From NCBI GenBank assembly GCA_021904315.1, contig CM038920.1, positions 10,292,001-10,356,000 of the forward strand: DNA of 64,000 nucleotides, given 5' to 3'. This document shows, piece by piece, positions 21,507-35,095 of this stretch (its first letter is position 1; each line of letters begins with the position of its first letter). Made by a program: the position numbers and the translations under genes. The DNA is from Sphagnum magellanicum. Taxonomy: Eukaryota > Streptophyta > Sphagnopsida > Sphagnales > Sphagnaceae. Under the pieces are notes generated by a model that searched no databases, was not told the DNA's origin, and worked only from the letters and a program-made list of their open reading frames with translations.

Positions 21507-22309
21507 GGTCTAACGAACTTCTTCCTCCTGTCACCAATGCTTGCAGGTTTCACTGTTACACACTGCACCCTTCACATGTTGACTATCTGAATTTTTGTGA
21601 GATAACATAAGGCTGTGCATGTGTGGTCGATCAGATGGGGTTATTAGGGATGACCTCTCCCTCTTGTCTTTTAGCTTCAGATAAACTGGTGATCTTTTAG
21701 CTTCAGATAAACTGGTGATTGTGTTTTGTTGAACAGCTTCTGCTGCTGTTCCCACTCCTCCCCGCCTACCATTTGAATTTGCCTTCTCTTTTCCTTTGAA
21801 TGGGAGCAGAGCCAACTGTCACAAACACATGCACAATTGGCAATGATATATACCTGTGTATAACCCAATTCTCTGTAATTAGATGGTAATGTACTACAAT
21901 TAGGTTGACAAAACTTTGACAACTTACAGGATTTGACTAGAGTTCTCAGGGTTTAGATATGTACTCTACTCAGACATATATACAGTCTGTATCCTGTACA
22001 CCTGGGCGTACCTGCAGAGAAGTAGATACCTGAATATAATACAAACATAATACAAACCAGAATACATAAATTTTACATTGCAGGAGATGCATGTAAAGGG
22101 TGGTATGCAGAAGTACTGCCTGGTATCTGTACTAAAAGTATAATACTGTATCTGCTCAACGACATGACCATGAAATCACACCCAGCTATATTTTGTCAGC
22201 ATTGGTTTCAGCACCTGAATTAATTCAGCCATAAGCTAACAAAGTGCATAAGTAGTATGCAAGAAGCCTCCTGCCTGTCTGTAGATAGTAACTGTTAGTT
22301 CACTCAAGA

Positions 22310-22430
22310 GAACAAAGAAAAGAAAATTCAGACCACCAAATTCAACAATCCCATTGGTCTGAAAAATAAATCTTCAACCCAAGACATAACCCTATTCTGC
22401 TTAACATTGAAAATAATGGCATTAGCCAAT
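22310..22430 (-). repeat. Dispersed repeat family E, partial copy
   Basis: AAAATTCAGACCACCAAATT, ATCCCATTGGTCTGAAAA and AACATTGAAAATAATGG are the reverse-complement landmarks of the family E copy near 20.8 kb. Confidence 0.45.
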
Positions 22431-23493
22431 CAACTAGAATTTCAGGGAGATTGCTCTTCTTTCGTGCTTTTGTCATAGATTGTTTTCTTCTTGCTGTTGC
22501 TTGGTGAAGTAACTAAGCCTCCCCTCGGAATGCCTCCTGCTGGTGGGATTATCATGATTGATGAGAACAACACAGTTTGGTATTGCCGGGCTTCAACCAT
22601 CCAGACAATTAATTACACCCCTCGCCAGCCTCTTCTTTCCATTAAATCCTTTGTTACTTACTAGAGCTGGGGATTGTTGTCAGGAAATAAGCTGTATGGT
22701 TCATAAATGTGCCACGCAATTTGTTTCCTGCAGCAACATTTGTCATGGAGGGGACTCAGATCACCTGTCCAAATGCTTAAATTAGTACCCAATTGTTGGA
22801 CAACTTTCACCGTCACGACTGGACTCAACTGGGAGTGTGAGCAACTGGTGTCATTGTATATATTCTCAAGACTTCGACTCGAATGTGAGCAACTGGCATG
22901 ATTGTATTCGACAACTGAGGATCTTTGGTCAAAACAAAGTTAGACTTTTAATTAAGAAGATAAACCCCAAGTGCCTTTCCCCTGACTGACATGAGACTCT
23001 TTGTTTTTCTGCTGAGGTGGGGGAACAAAACACGCCGACAAAGAGGGTTTTGTCAGGTAATTGACCTTCTTATTTGCAGGATAAAAATTATACACAACAG
23101 CACTCGGAAGGCCTCTCAGGAGGCAAAGTCTAGTCAGAAAAAGGAAGACCCAGCCAGCTTAGAGACATCAGTGGATGCCTTTGATTCCATGGTTCTGCTC
23201 TCCTTTTGAACTTACTTAGTTGGTGGGGTCTCAAGATGTTTCTCCAACTGCTATATGATGAGAAGATTGTATCTACATGTTATCTACTAATGTCGGTCCT
23301 GTATATATATAGGCCCGTGCCTGGTATCAACATTAGTAGGAGGGACACTACCCGGTTAGTATAATAACCTGAGGCAATACCAGCGTGTATCAATACCTGC
23401 TTGGTAGGACCTGAGGTAATAATACCAGTCTTGTACCAGTTTTATATCAGTTTTGATCAGCAATTTTCTTGCGCAAAATTTTGTCAAAATGAA

Positions 23494-23526
<33 letters not shown>
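23494..23526 (+). repeat. (ATT)n microsatellite
   Basis: About eleven ATT units. Flanking sequence at 23300-23450 and 23820-23935 contains inverted blocks around ATACCAG, suggesting an old foldback element with the repeat inside. Confidence 0.95.
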
Positions 23527-23960
23527 GTAAGAGAATATTCTGTCACAATAATCCCCTTTTTCTGAAAAACTTGCCAAAATTTTTTGAAAATTCTTCCCCA
23601 AAAATTTGAAAATTTTTCACCACATTTGGACTTTGATTTTTAGTTTGGTAGTTTTTTTTTTTTTTTAATCTAGTCTTTTTACTATTTACACAGGTTTTGA
23701 AAAATATCTCACCAATTTAATGCTAAATTCCTCTTGGGATGCTAACCAATGATGAAACATCACAAAATTTGAATGGAAAAAACAATAAATAAAAAAAATT
23801 GCTGGTCTCTCAAAACTCAACGGATACCTGCCTCATACCAGCCAAATTTTGATATTGGACCCAACACCAGGACCAGGCTGGTATGAAAGTTTTCTAAAAG
23901 TACCCAAAACCAGGGTCCAGGGCCGCTCTTGTATGTTCAAAGGAATATACCAGACCCACA

Positions 23961-24378
23961 CTTGAGAACCAACACCCACCAGTGCACCATCAACTGGATG
24001 GCCGTTATTACTCAGTTGTGTTGTGGATGAACCTCAAAACTGAGTTGATATTTGGTTTCACCTTAGTGACCCAATTGGTGAGGAAAATAGGTCTCATATA
24101 TAAAGGTAGATAGGTAGGAAAATAAGTAACTACTATGTATGTAAATAGATGGTTTATAGTTTGTACATGGGTAAGGGTTGTTTTTACTAATACCTACTAA
24201 CTATTAACAACTGCATGCGTGCGGGTTGTTACAAGGTAGATGGTAAAAGAAGGTGCTGAGCTAACCAGCATGGTTAGCTAGGGAACTGGAACCCAACAGA
24301 AAAACTGTTTCTTGACCACTTACCATCCATCCCATCCATCCTTCTCGGTGCGCTGGTCGGTGCTGCGTCACTCAGGCC
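23961..24378 (+). mobile_element. Family A copy 3
   Basis: Left end GAGAACCAACACCCACCAG, right end TGGTCGGTGCTGCGTCACTC, with the same interior landmarks including CATGGTTAGCTAGGGAACTG. It is directly followed by copy 4 in the same orientation. Confidence 0.7.
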
Positions 24379-24750
24379 AGCAACTCACACCTAGCAGTGC
24401 ACCATCCATCTGAAAACTGTACTGGCTCAGGTATGGATGAACTGCAAACTGAGTAATCTATCATGTAAACCCTGGCTACTTCACCCTCACACTACCTATG
24501 GAAACCACCTATTTAAGTGGGTAAGTATCATAGGTAAGTAAGTAGGAAATGTATGTGGTTACTGTGTAGGTAGGTAAGTAGTTAAGAGACTTGGTGCATG
24601 TCTACTAGATAGATAGAGGTATGTGGATGGTTAGTACATAATTAACCATCATGGTTAGCTATGGACATTGAATACAATGAAAAAGTGTTTCCCATCCACA
24701 TACCATCCATCTTCTGCACGGTGGACTGGTGGGTTAGGGTTCACTTTGGC
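24379..24750 (+). mobile_element. Family A copy 4, divergent, head-to-tail with copy 3
   Basis: Shares the ends (AGCAGTGCACCATCCAT on the left, GGACTGGTGGGTTAGGGTTC on the right), the (GGTA)/(AAGT)-rich middle and CATGGTTAGCTA, but its first third differs from the other copies. It lies immediately next to copy 3, and the junction bases GGCC may be shared by both. Confidence 0.55.
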
Positions 24751-25118
24751 TGTTCACTTGGTGTTTCTTCACTGCCATGCCAGGGGAATTCTTGGCCCAT
24801 ATGGCACATGATTTCTACTAGGTTAACCCTCCTCTAAAGCTGGTAATTGTCTTGTGGAAACCTTCCAAGCTCCAGGTCCTGCACATACACACCTGACTTT
24901 CAATTTTTTTAAGGATGAGGAGACATATAGGTTCTCTCATCTTTAGGGCCAAGCCATTCCTCAGCAGCACTCTGCATGTCCTTTGAAAAGAAGGTCTTTC
25001 CTTCTGGTGAAAACACCACTTCATTTCAAAGAGTCTGACTATATATTAGCCAAAAAGCTGCACATAGCTCATTCTTTTCAGCAGTTCTTGAGGCATGGTA
25101 GGCCATGGGAAGAGGACC
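24751..25118 (-). pseudogene. Decayed coding relic of unknown family
   Basis: One minus-strand frame reads as protein-like for about 120 codons, with a handful of interruptions. It includes segments such as FSPEGKTFFSKDMQ, AAEEWLGPKDERTYMSPHP and VYVQDLELGRF. I do not recognise the family and it may be host or element-derived. It abuts family A copy 4 on its left. Confidence 0.4.
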
Positions 25119-25329
25119 TATATATGTGTTCGTTCAACAACATGAGACGAATTTGAACTATCCAATTCTCATGACAAAGCTTAAACTTGGACGTGGAATA
25201 ATTGGTGTCTCAGATTTAGGGTTCCTATGGACAAGCTCATTGAATCAATTAGGGTTTCGTCATGAGAATTAGGTCTGGGTGTTGAAAAATAATTAAGGTC
25301 ACTATGTTTAATGCACAATATATATCATT

Positions 25330-25740
25330 AGTTTACAAATGAGAATGCTGCAAGTCTGTTGTTTGTTTTCCCTACAATATGTGTTTGAACTTCTTCTAAG
25401 GCACCTACATAGCATGATGTTTCAACACATGAAATGCAAGATGACATGTCCATGGTCTAGTATAATGGCCTCCACTATGTTTTGCTATCATCTAATGATG
25501 TTTATGAATTCCCCTAGACATCAAGTATTACCTTAAAGTAGCTATTCTCTTCCCTACTATTACTTTGGGAAGGCCATTTCCCATTGCAACTTCAATTTTA
25601 TTTGGATCTTCAAGATTTTCTATAGCCCACATTATTCTCCATGTCAAAACTTTGGTATTGGGAAATAAACCTAGATCTTTTGTAGCAAAAAAGCAAGGAA
25701 CTAGGAGATTCTTGTTTGCATCATAATCAAGGAATTACAC
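25330..25740 (-). mobile_element. Possible Ty1/copia polyprotein relic
   Basis: A minus-strand frame contains WAIENLEDPNKIEVAMGNG, resembling the segment after the protease of copia-type polyproteins (pattern V..GNG....V.G). The rest is too decayed to confirm. It is a fossil, broken throughout; the family is uncertain. Confidence 0.25.
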
Positions 25741-28700
25741 ATGAAAATCAAGTTGTAACTCAGAACAACATAACAAAATTATACATGTGACATGGTAACT
25801 ACATTGTTTGCCACATACAAAGTAAATCTATAATGCTACGAGCCTTAAGTCAATTAAAACTCTCCGGATTCACTTTCACTGAACATCAATAGTTCTCTTC
25901 ATAACATTCTTTATTACTTAAGTTTATTCCCAACCAGTAACTCACTCACTTTCAAAAACCTAAAAGCTTACACAAGGTAAGAATTTCAACCCAAACCTTC
26001 ATCTACTAATTACATATTCCTAGTTTCTACCCAATCTCCAAATAACAATCAACTCCAGTTCTTATCTCATAGCACCCATAAGGATATTCACTCCCCAAAA
26101 ATATTTATCTCGAGCATAGTTATTATTGAAATAATGTCAATTCAAAACAACTTTAAAACCCTTTTAATTTTTTATCTTGTTCATCAACAATCCATCTTAA
26201 ACATACTAACTAAAACCCTAAATTTCCAACGTTGCAAAAACTCGGAGACCAAAGTTAACACCAAAAGCATTCTTTTCATAGGCACATTAGAAATCCAAAC
26301 AACAACAGAAAACAGAAATAATATTTTTTAAATTCAGGTACTTAATTTTTTCCAACAAATGCCTTAATTTCCTAATGCAATCTTATGTTCCTTATAATTA
26401 GAGTTTTGCCAATTTGCCACCACCATTGAGTCCTTCAATCCAATGAAAGCCACAATTCCTTGATCCGCCATGAAAAACAAACAACCTTTATGTTAAGCAT
26501 GTAAGCTCACCATCAAAACAAACAAACTAGGCACCCACCATTCTCCCTTCTTCATGAATGTAAGCTCTTGCAAACATGTTACAAAACAAACAAAACAAAT
26601 GTTATTTGGAGCAAAGCACAATCACCATCAAGCATCCAATTAGGGTAGTGCACTTTTCCGTTTTTCACTTTAGGTTCCTATTTAGGTCCACTTCCACCAA
26701 TTTGAAGCTTTACCCTTAATTGTTGACCTCAAATCACCCAACAAACTAAGCTTTTATCTCATTATAAATTGACTAACCTAACACGAAATATGCATCCATT
26801 TGTGGAAAGTGATGGCCCCCCCCATTGGTGTATTTGTTAATGCCCTCTTCAATGCAATTCATCCTCACATGTTCAACCTCTCTTTTCTTTTCAACACCAT
26901 TTTCAATCTCTCCAACTCACACTCCTTTCCTAGTGTTGTATGTTTTTTCTTTCATTACGACCACTTTGAGCTTGTATTACAACATCTTTCATGCCTAATT
27001 CATGTTTATAAGTTATATAATGTGAATTGTATATGAATTAATAACATTGTGATTGTACTTAACTTTTGGCACCTCTTGAAGTTGTGCATTGTGTTAACAT
27101 GCATGCAAAGATCTTGTTCACATACCTATATCTAATTCATGTGTGAGTACAAGAATAAGGGGTTCAAAATCAGGTATGGAATTACCAATATTTAAATCCA
27201 AAACAATGACTTTTCTTGAAGGTTGAGATTAATTATAAATTTTTCACATTGATTTTTTGAGTTTTTTCCATTTGATCTAGAATTCAATTAAAGGTCTTGG
27301 TTTTTAACATGTGTCCACAAGAGCAACCTCAAAGAAAAAAAATCAATAATTTATGGATTTTTGAAAAACCCTTATTTTTTAGCTTGTTCAAAATCCATAA
27401 GCAAAATCCTACAAATGCCATCATGCAAAACTTTTCAAATTTAATTTCTTTAATATTTTTAATCAAAATCAAGTTTGTACCAAACATATCATAAATCATT
27501 GGATCATTTCAAAGTCCATATAAAAAGTTGTTGCTAGGATTACATCAATCCATAATTTTTGATTTTGAAAGTTCATATTTTTTTTTTAATTATGAAAATT
27601 TTGAAACTACAAAAAATACATAATCAAGTTGGTATTCTTAAACAAAATCCCTATAAATTTATCTAGATGGGATATAGTCACCACAATATTAACAATTGGT
27701 ACTCTAAATAATTTGTCAATGTTACATCCAAATTGGTCGAACGATTCTTGCACCCACCCTCTTGGCTGTTAATTTCAAATTTTTCATATGTTTATTTATT
27801 GTGAGTCATATGTGGTTTCAGTATTGATATTCAGTCAAAAAATTGTATGAAAAACTATTAGATTTGGTATTTTAAGCCAAGGCAAGCATACCACATATAA
27901 AATGCAATACTTAAAAAAATTCAATGCTTGGACCAACTAGTTCATGTTATTGTGAATGGACCCATTTTTTAAATTTGAAATTTTGCTTCAATCCAAAATT
28001 TCAAATTCAAAATACACTTGCAATTATGTTCCTTAAATTTTTTTCCAATTTATTTATTTATTATTAAATTGAAAAAAATAAATTCTTTAATTCTTAATAA
28101 AAGGAAATGGGCAATGAGTAATCCTTTCAATATACTTGATTCAATGTGTGTAAAAATGTGCACATGACAAACTAGTATGTATGTGATTTTGTGTTAGCAT
28201 TGAAAAGTACAATGAAACTAAAAATAGTAAAATAAAATGTGACAATTTAAACTCATACACCTTTTTAAATGAATTTACTCTTACCAAACTTGAACATAAG
28301 AAAATGAAGTTCTTGTCCTCACTAACCCAAAGTGGCATCACCTACAAGTGCACTAAAAATTATAATTAGACTTTGGTAGAAAGAACAATGTACTAATTAA
28401 TATGACATCAAAAAAAATACCAAATCTTTCTCCCCATGTTTAATACATTCAACCATTTTCTAAAAATATTTTTTAAAATGGAGTTTTTGGTTATAAAATG
28501 CAAAATCCCCTCTCTCAACCCCTTCCATGTTTCATCAACATGTGAAATATTTATACATTATGCATGGAAATAAATGTGATTAATTTTGATAAATTTATAA
28601 ACTCATTATATTGATATCAATTTTTTTTCAATAAGAACATGTACAGTATAAATTGCATGAACATTGGGCATTTTCACCAATCACAACTAACTGAAAAAGT

Positions 28701-31700
28701 GTTTTAAACGTAAATTGTATCAACAACATAAAAGGACCTTGGACAACCTTTTTTACATAAAACAAATGATATTTGGTTTGAATACAATATAAAATGAAAA
28801 TTAATCAAGACATTATCAATGTCTACCCAAATTAAGGCTGTTATGAAGAATTATTCCACTCAATATTAATCTTTGCAAGTCTTTGTAGCACTCCATTCAA
28901 CTAGAATTTTGTAAATCTCTTGCACATATGCTTGATTTATTACCAAGTTGTTTGAAACTAACCTAGAAAGTAAAGAAAATTTATAGAACTATCTTTTTTT
29001 TGCAAACCCTTGAAATCTACAATTTTTAATGTTATAACATTATTTCCATGAAAACTAATGCTAAAAATATTATAAAATTTTAAGTCACCATGAAGAACAT
29101 ATGTTTTTCTATTTATAATTAAATTATGGAAATATTTGAAAATATATTATTATTCCTTTTATTATTTTTGATAAAATCAAGCATTGAATCAAGGTTGTTA
29201 AGGTTATGTTTTAAAAGGTTAAAAGACATTTTTTTACACTAAAATCATTATTCTTCTTACCCATAGTGATTTTAACATACATTTTCACATTAATGAACAA
29301 ATCAAAACCAGAAAATGTGCATTATAATACATTCATAATGGTTTATCAAAAGGTCAAAACACATTTAAAAGAACCACCAAAGGAGTTGAATGTCAAAAAT
29401 TATCATAAAAAATTAGAGGATTATTTATTTATTTCCATTTGAAACCATGGTAATCATGCATTTTTTCTTTTTAACACATATGAATGTCAAGAAATTCAAA
29501 TTAAAAATTCATTTGATCCAATTTCAAGTTTTGGTTTAGTTAAGGACTTTTGAAAACGAAATTTTTTGTTATTAGAAAAGGACATTTTTACAAAGAACTT
29601 TCAAAGGACTCATATAAATAAAATAAGTTGATGGTAAAAAATATGGAGTGATGATAACCTATTAGATGCACTAGAAAAAAATTAACAATTTGAAAAATAT
29701 GAAATCTTAAAACTTTGAAAATTCAAAGCATGTACATTTCAAATTTCAAATTTTCAAAACTTCAAGAATGTTTTATCGCATATAAATGGGTTATAATGTA
29801 CATGATGTATTGAACAAATTTTTACTTTATATTACATTAAATTGGACCTTAAAAAATGAACATTTTTTTGTATGATTTCAAATTATCCTTATTTTTCAAG
29901 ATGAAACATAGAATTTACAAGGGATTTCTACACTTTCACAAATTCATATTAATCCAAAAATGATTAAGAAAAAAATGTGATTCATATTGGAGCAAATCTA
30001 ATTTTTTTTATAACAAGTTGCATTCAAAAATCATTCATATGAAAAAGTCATTTTGGAGAAAAAGGACATGTAGTCATAATATAAAGTAATGTTTGTAGCT
30101 CCTTTGATGCATTTTGACCCCAAATTTGAAATTCATTATAATTTTGGAATGGGTCAATATTGACCTTACTTGTACATATGCCCAACTACTGTTTCCAAAA
30201 TCATGTTTCCTATTGAAAATTTCTTATCCAAATGCTTTCTATTTGTAAAATATAGTGCCTTATTTAATTTGTCACCTTTTCCTTTTCCAATTTTGATTTG
30301 TTGATATTGGCATAATCATTTAGTTTGCTTCTTAAAATAAGTGCAATTTTTATGCTTTTGAAAAAGAAATTGGTTCTCAATGTTAAGAAAAACAAACCAA
30401 GTTAATTCCTAGAAGCCATTTATGAATTCATTTTGATCATGGAAGGTGAATTGATAATGAGTGAAAAACCTTTAAGGTGTACCACACAGGATGAAAAGGG
30501 CCTAGTCCTAATTGCCATCTTTTTTTATTCTATATTTTGATCCACATAAAAAATAATGAGTCAAAAGTTGTTAAAATTTTCAAAAGGATTGTATTTAGAC
30601 CATTACAATTCTAGATTCCATCATAATCATCCATAAATGTGTTTTTACATGGTAAAAAAGTTTGTGTGTTATATGTTTGTAAATGGGTTTTTAATTAAAA
30701 ATTCCACCATTTTTTGTCAACATAATCATATTTTCTTTCAAATGGTCATTTGAAGGATATCCATTGAAGGATAATCAAGTGCGAAAACAATAACATGCAT
30801 TATTGTGAATATAACCGTTGCTTAGTTTTGGGTGGTTACAAAGTAGGGTGGCTCATTTTTTGTGTCACAATGCAAGTTTTTACAAAGTGTCAAACATTTA
30901 CATGCTATTAACATGCCATACAATTAACAATATGTTAAGTTTGTGACTAGTTTTTAATTGTCAACTTGACTTTTAAAAACATTTATATAAAAAAATTACA
31001 ACATATATATATATACACCAAATATATAATAATGAACTTTTGAAGTTGAAAAATATGAACAAAATTTTTATGTCTTTCTATAAACAATTTTTTTTGTATG
31101 GTTTGAGACATTTATAGGCATTCAATATATAATATATCAATGCAAAAAGAACATAGATACAAAAAGTTTGCCAAAACCAGAAAAACATTATGGATTATTT
31201 AATGGCTTAAATTGGGTCATATTTTCAGAAGTCCATATGGTAATCATTTTTGGGTGAATTTTAATTGGGTGGGTTTCTATCTCAACATGTACATTTTTTA
31301 AATGTCTAAGATGGTTTTTTTCATATGGATTTTTTAGTTCATTAATCAACATGTAATTCCCAATTAAAAAAATGATATTAGAGTAGATTTCCATTTTAAC
31401 TATATTGTATGGACTTTTAGGGAGGATCATCCTTGTTGAAATGAACCATCCTAGCTTCGAACCACCCTTTTGCATGTTTTAATATCAAAACTAAATTAAT
31501 GTAAAAATTGTTTAGTTAAATTTTTTATAGCACAATTTCTGAACATATTATTTTCCATTTATATTATTTTTCCTTTAATAATGATATATTGAACCCCTAT
31601 AAAATATCTCAAACAAAATTTATAAACAACAATGTATTTATGAAAAGCAACAAACAAAAAACCAGTCCGTATTTTTCAATTTCAAAAGTCCAATACTATA

Positions 31701-33470
31701 TATTTGGAGAATATATGTTGTAACTCTTAATAATTTTTTTATTATTTAAGTTGATAATCTTAATTCAATAGCAAATTTGACATGGTGATAGTTTTATGGC
31801 ATTTTTATCCACAACACTTAGCAAAAACTTACAATATTATGATCTAAAAAGTGGTCCACCTTATTTTGCAACCTCCCATTGGATCATTTGAATATAATGA
31901 ATATGGAATATTTGAAAACACTTGAAAACCAATGTTTCCAATACTTTTACTATTATCCCTATCCTAAAATGTGTTGGAATCAATTGAAAATGACATAATT
32001 ATGGACAATAATTGAAATACATATATATTAAAAAGATGTCACATTTTATTTTATTATTGGTTTTTCTTCATAAAAAAAACATGTATTTGTAACCCATGGC
32101 ACTATGGAACCAACCCTAATCTATTTAGTTTATTGTCAATTTGACTAAATAATCCATTGTTTTTTAAGGGGTCACCTAAGTGGGCACATGTGACTCTTGT
32201 TACTATGTTGCACCCAATTGCCAAACCATGTTTATGCTTCAAGTTAAATTATAATTAGTTGACTCGCCGTCCAATTTCCCCTTCCTTTTAGTAGCCTAGG
32301 ACTTTACATGTCATTGACCTTTCAAATAGATCATACAATATTTTTTATGAAGCCATCCAAATATTTTCCATGGAACCCAACACATGTCAATTAACTTATT
32401 AAAATGTGTATGGGATACATTTTCAAGAAGATTACACAATGGTTTAATATTTTCATTATATCATGGTGTTTTTTCCTAGTTTGATGGTAATTATTACTTT
32501 TTAATTTCAAATTTCCTAAAAATTACCTCCAAAAGCATAAAAGGTTAAGGAAATTACTTACAAGTTTGTCCATGCTAAACATTTTGGAACTTGAGATAGT
32601 TGCGTAGGCTATATTCAAAGTCAATCATTTTCTTTGTTTCTATTTAGTAGCTACTAATCACCTATGTTTTAAAGCAACTCCAATCATCAATGTTTACTTA
32701 TAATTCACTTAATTGTTGGATAAAGTGAACTCCATACTGCTTGCAACCAAGAACTTCGATGAGCAAAAGAAAACATAAAGAAGAAATTGTTTCATCAACA
32801 TTCGGTGCAATAATTAGTCATCAATTATTCTATTTGGCATAATATATTAGGCTAAAATTTGCAATTTTTACTACTAAACTTGATTTCAAAAACAAATCGA
32901 CATTTGAATGCCAAACAAGATAATTATGTATTATAGTAGATATGTTCTAATTAAATCTTTAGATTTTGGTATGTTCATCATTACATAAAAATTATCATTA
33001 TACATCATGTAGGACTCAATTACCATTTGTCACATCTCAAATAATCCTTGATTAGAACCAAAAAAGTATAAAGAATATCAAGCTACCTTCAATAAAAAAA
33101 TTGTTATAAAAGGCTTAGTTCATATCATGAATTATTTGTATCAAGGAAAACTGAATATAACAAATTTTAGAGTAATAAAATCATTTTCAATTATATTTGG
33201 GTGTCTTCATGTTAAGGAATTCCATTCATGACATTTAGGAAAAAAAATTTAAATAAATTTAAGAATCATGTTGAACTTTGAGGCATAAAATTGAAGTTGT
33301 ATGGTATATTTTTATTCTTTCAATAATCTAACTAAAACTAGTAATTAAATTTGTTGATTCAATAAGTTCCAACCAAAAAATCATGTAAATTGCAAAAACT
33401 TTAATACTTTTTTGGTTGTGACATAGGTCCATTTACTTAGAAAAGACTCCATAACTATTAATTTATGATA
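25741..33470. other. AT-rich desert without recognisable genes
   Basis: Very AT-rich with frequent A and T runs, and no open frame above 100 codons. Looks like deeply decayed repeat DNA. Apart from the fragments listed elsewhere I see nothing to annotate. Confidence 0.6.
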
Positions 33471-33477
33471 ATTTACA

Positions 33478-33700
33478 ATACAAATTTTGCGGTTTCATCC
33501 ATTACAATGTACAATATGTGATGTTTATTGTCACACACACACACACACACACATATATATTCAAATTGCAAATTGACATTAAATGATGTTACATATTACG
33601 AAAATGTCTAACTAACACCAATTTGCAATTTTAACATAATATATGTGCCAAAAGAAAAAAAACACAAAAAGTGTCATTCTGAGGCCTAATAAAAAGTCAC
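33478..33700. mobile_element. Family C, copy with (AC)n in its left arm
   Basis: GGTTTCATCCATTACAATG and ATGTGATGTTTATTGT on the left, and ATATATGTGCCAAAAG on the right, match the family C interior in order. The inverted blocks CAAATTGCAAATTG and CAATTTGCAATTTT sit inside. An (AC)n run (33531-33552) has grown within the left arm. Confidence 0.4.
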
Positions 33701-34883
33701 ATGATCTAAATTGATGAAGAAGAGTTACTATCTAATTATTATTAATTTTAAAATCACTAATCTAATGTAGACTCTTCCCACCAAACAACCATCTAACAAG
33801 TCTTACAACATTTTTCAAACATGCCATATGACATAGTTGGGCTATTCATTCCATTTTGAGAAAAAAAAACTTGTTTTGAAAATGTATGTTAGGATATTGT
33901 TTTAGTTTTTATAGAGATGCATCAATCTAGGTCTTTCGAACATTTCATTCAGTATTTTTGTAACCTAGAAATTATTTTTGTTCTTCTTATGTCAAAATTT
34001 ATCATTTACGAACACAATTGCATAATGATGAAAAACAATGTTACCTAGCAGCAACATGTTGGGTCAATGAAACCATAGTGTTCATAATTAACCAATCTGA
34101 AACCTCACAAATCCTTATTGTGACAAATTCTACTCAAGCACTTATCAATGGCCATGACATCATGCTTTCCACTAATAGTTGCATTCCTTGGTTTATTTTC
34201 CCCAATTTTGTGAGATCCAAAAATTTGCAGATTTTACCCAAAAGATGGAAATTTTAGTCAAAATTACACTGAAAAAACCAAATTTGGTCCAAAACTTTCA
34301 CTTAAAAAAAATTCATCATATTGCAAAAATTCACTCTCAATTGCTTATAACTGCAAATCAAATCCCCAATACCCAACATGTTCTGAGAGACCACCATAAT
34401 AAACCTGTCAGTGATGTGGTAGCCCAAAATGAAGGGGAACAACTCCAATGGGGAAGCAACATATCCGGGTGCAAGAGATCTTTGAAGTGACAAAGAGGAC
34501 TAACAAAGTGTGCTTGAGAGGGAGAATGGGGGGGCCATCCCAATGCTTGGCCATATGGCATACACCTAACCTAACTCTTAGGTTACCCTACAAGAGTTAT
34601 ATGTGGTACCATGATAACAAAATGTGGGCTCTCAAACCAAATTCTTTCTTCTTTCCACCAAATTGTTTTCATTTTCTGCATGTTCTTAATGAGGTTCCCT
34701 TTTTGTGCTTTCCACTTAACAAAAGTGGAGGTGTTTGGTTGGTAGGTTCTGATTTTAGTGCATGTTGGTTGTTGGGGCATTTTGCCTTGGAGCTTCTTGG
34801 AGCTTCTCGCATTCTATTCTCCCATGAGAATGTCGTGCTGCGGTGCTCCAAAGAGATTCATTATTTGTTTGACCGTGAAAGTA

Positions 34884-35095
34884 AGTAACCATGATTGCAT
34901 AATTTTGAGCACAATTCGGTACAACCCAAGTAACCATGATTGCGTAATTTTGAGCACAATTCGGTACAACCCAAGTAACCATGATTGCGTAATTTTGAGC
35001 ACAATTCAGTACAACCCAAGTAACCATGATTGCTTAATTTTGAGCACAATTCGGTACAACCCAAGTAACCATGATTGCGTAATTTTGACCACACC
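34884..35095 (+). repeat. 45-bp minisatellite, about 4.7 units
   Basis: Units start at 34884, 34929, 34974, 35019 and 35064, each beginning AGTAACCATGATTGC, followed by TAATTTTGAGCACAATTC and GTACAACCCA. Units differ by only one or two bases, so expansion was recent. The unit length is a multiple of three and lacks stops in several frames, which explains the overlapping open frames here; I do not regard any of them as genes. Confidence 0.9.

Noticed and set aside
26134-27494. Several 60-80 codon plus-strand frames
   Set aside because: Typical of AT-rich DNA with few stops by chance. Asn/Phe/Lys-rich with no motifs.
34884-35095. CRISPR-like array
   Set aside because: The units are contiguous with no unique spacers, and the genome is a plant. 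This is a minisatellite.
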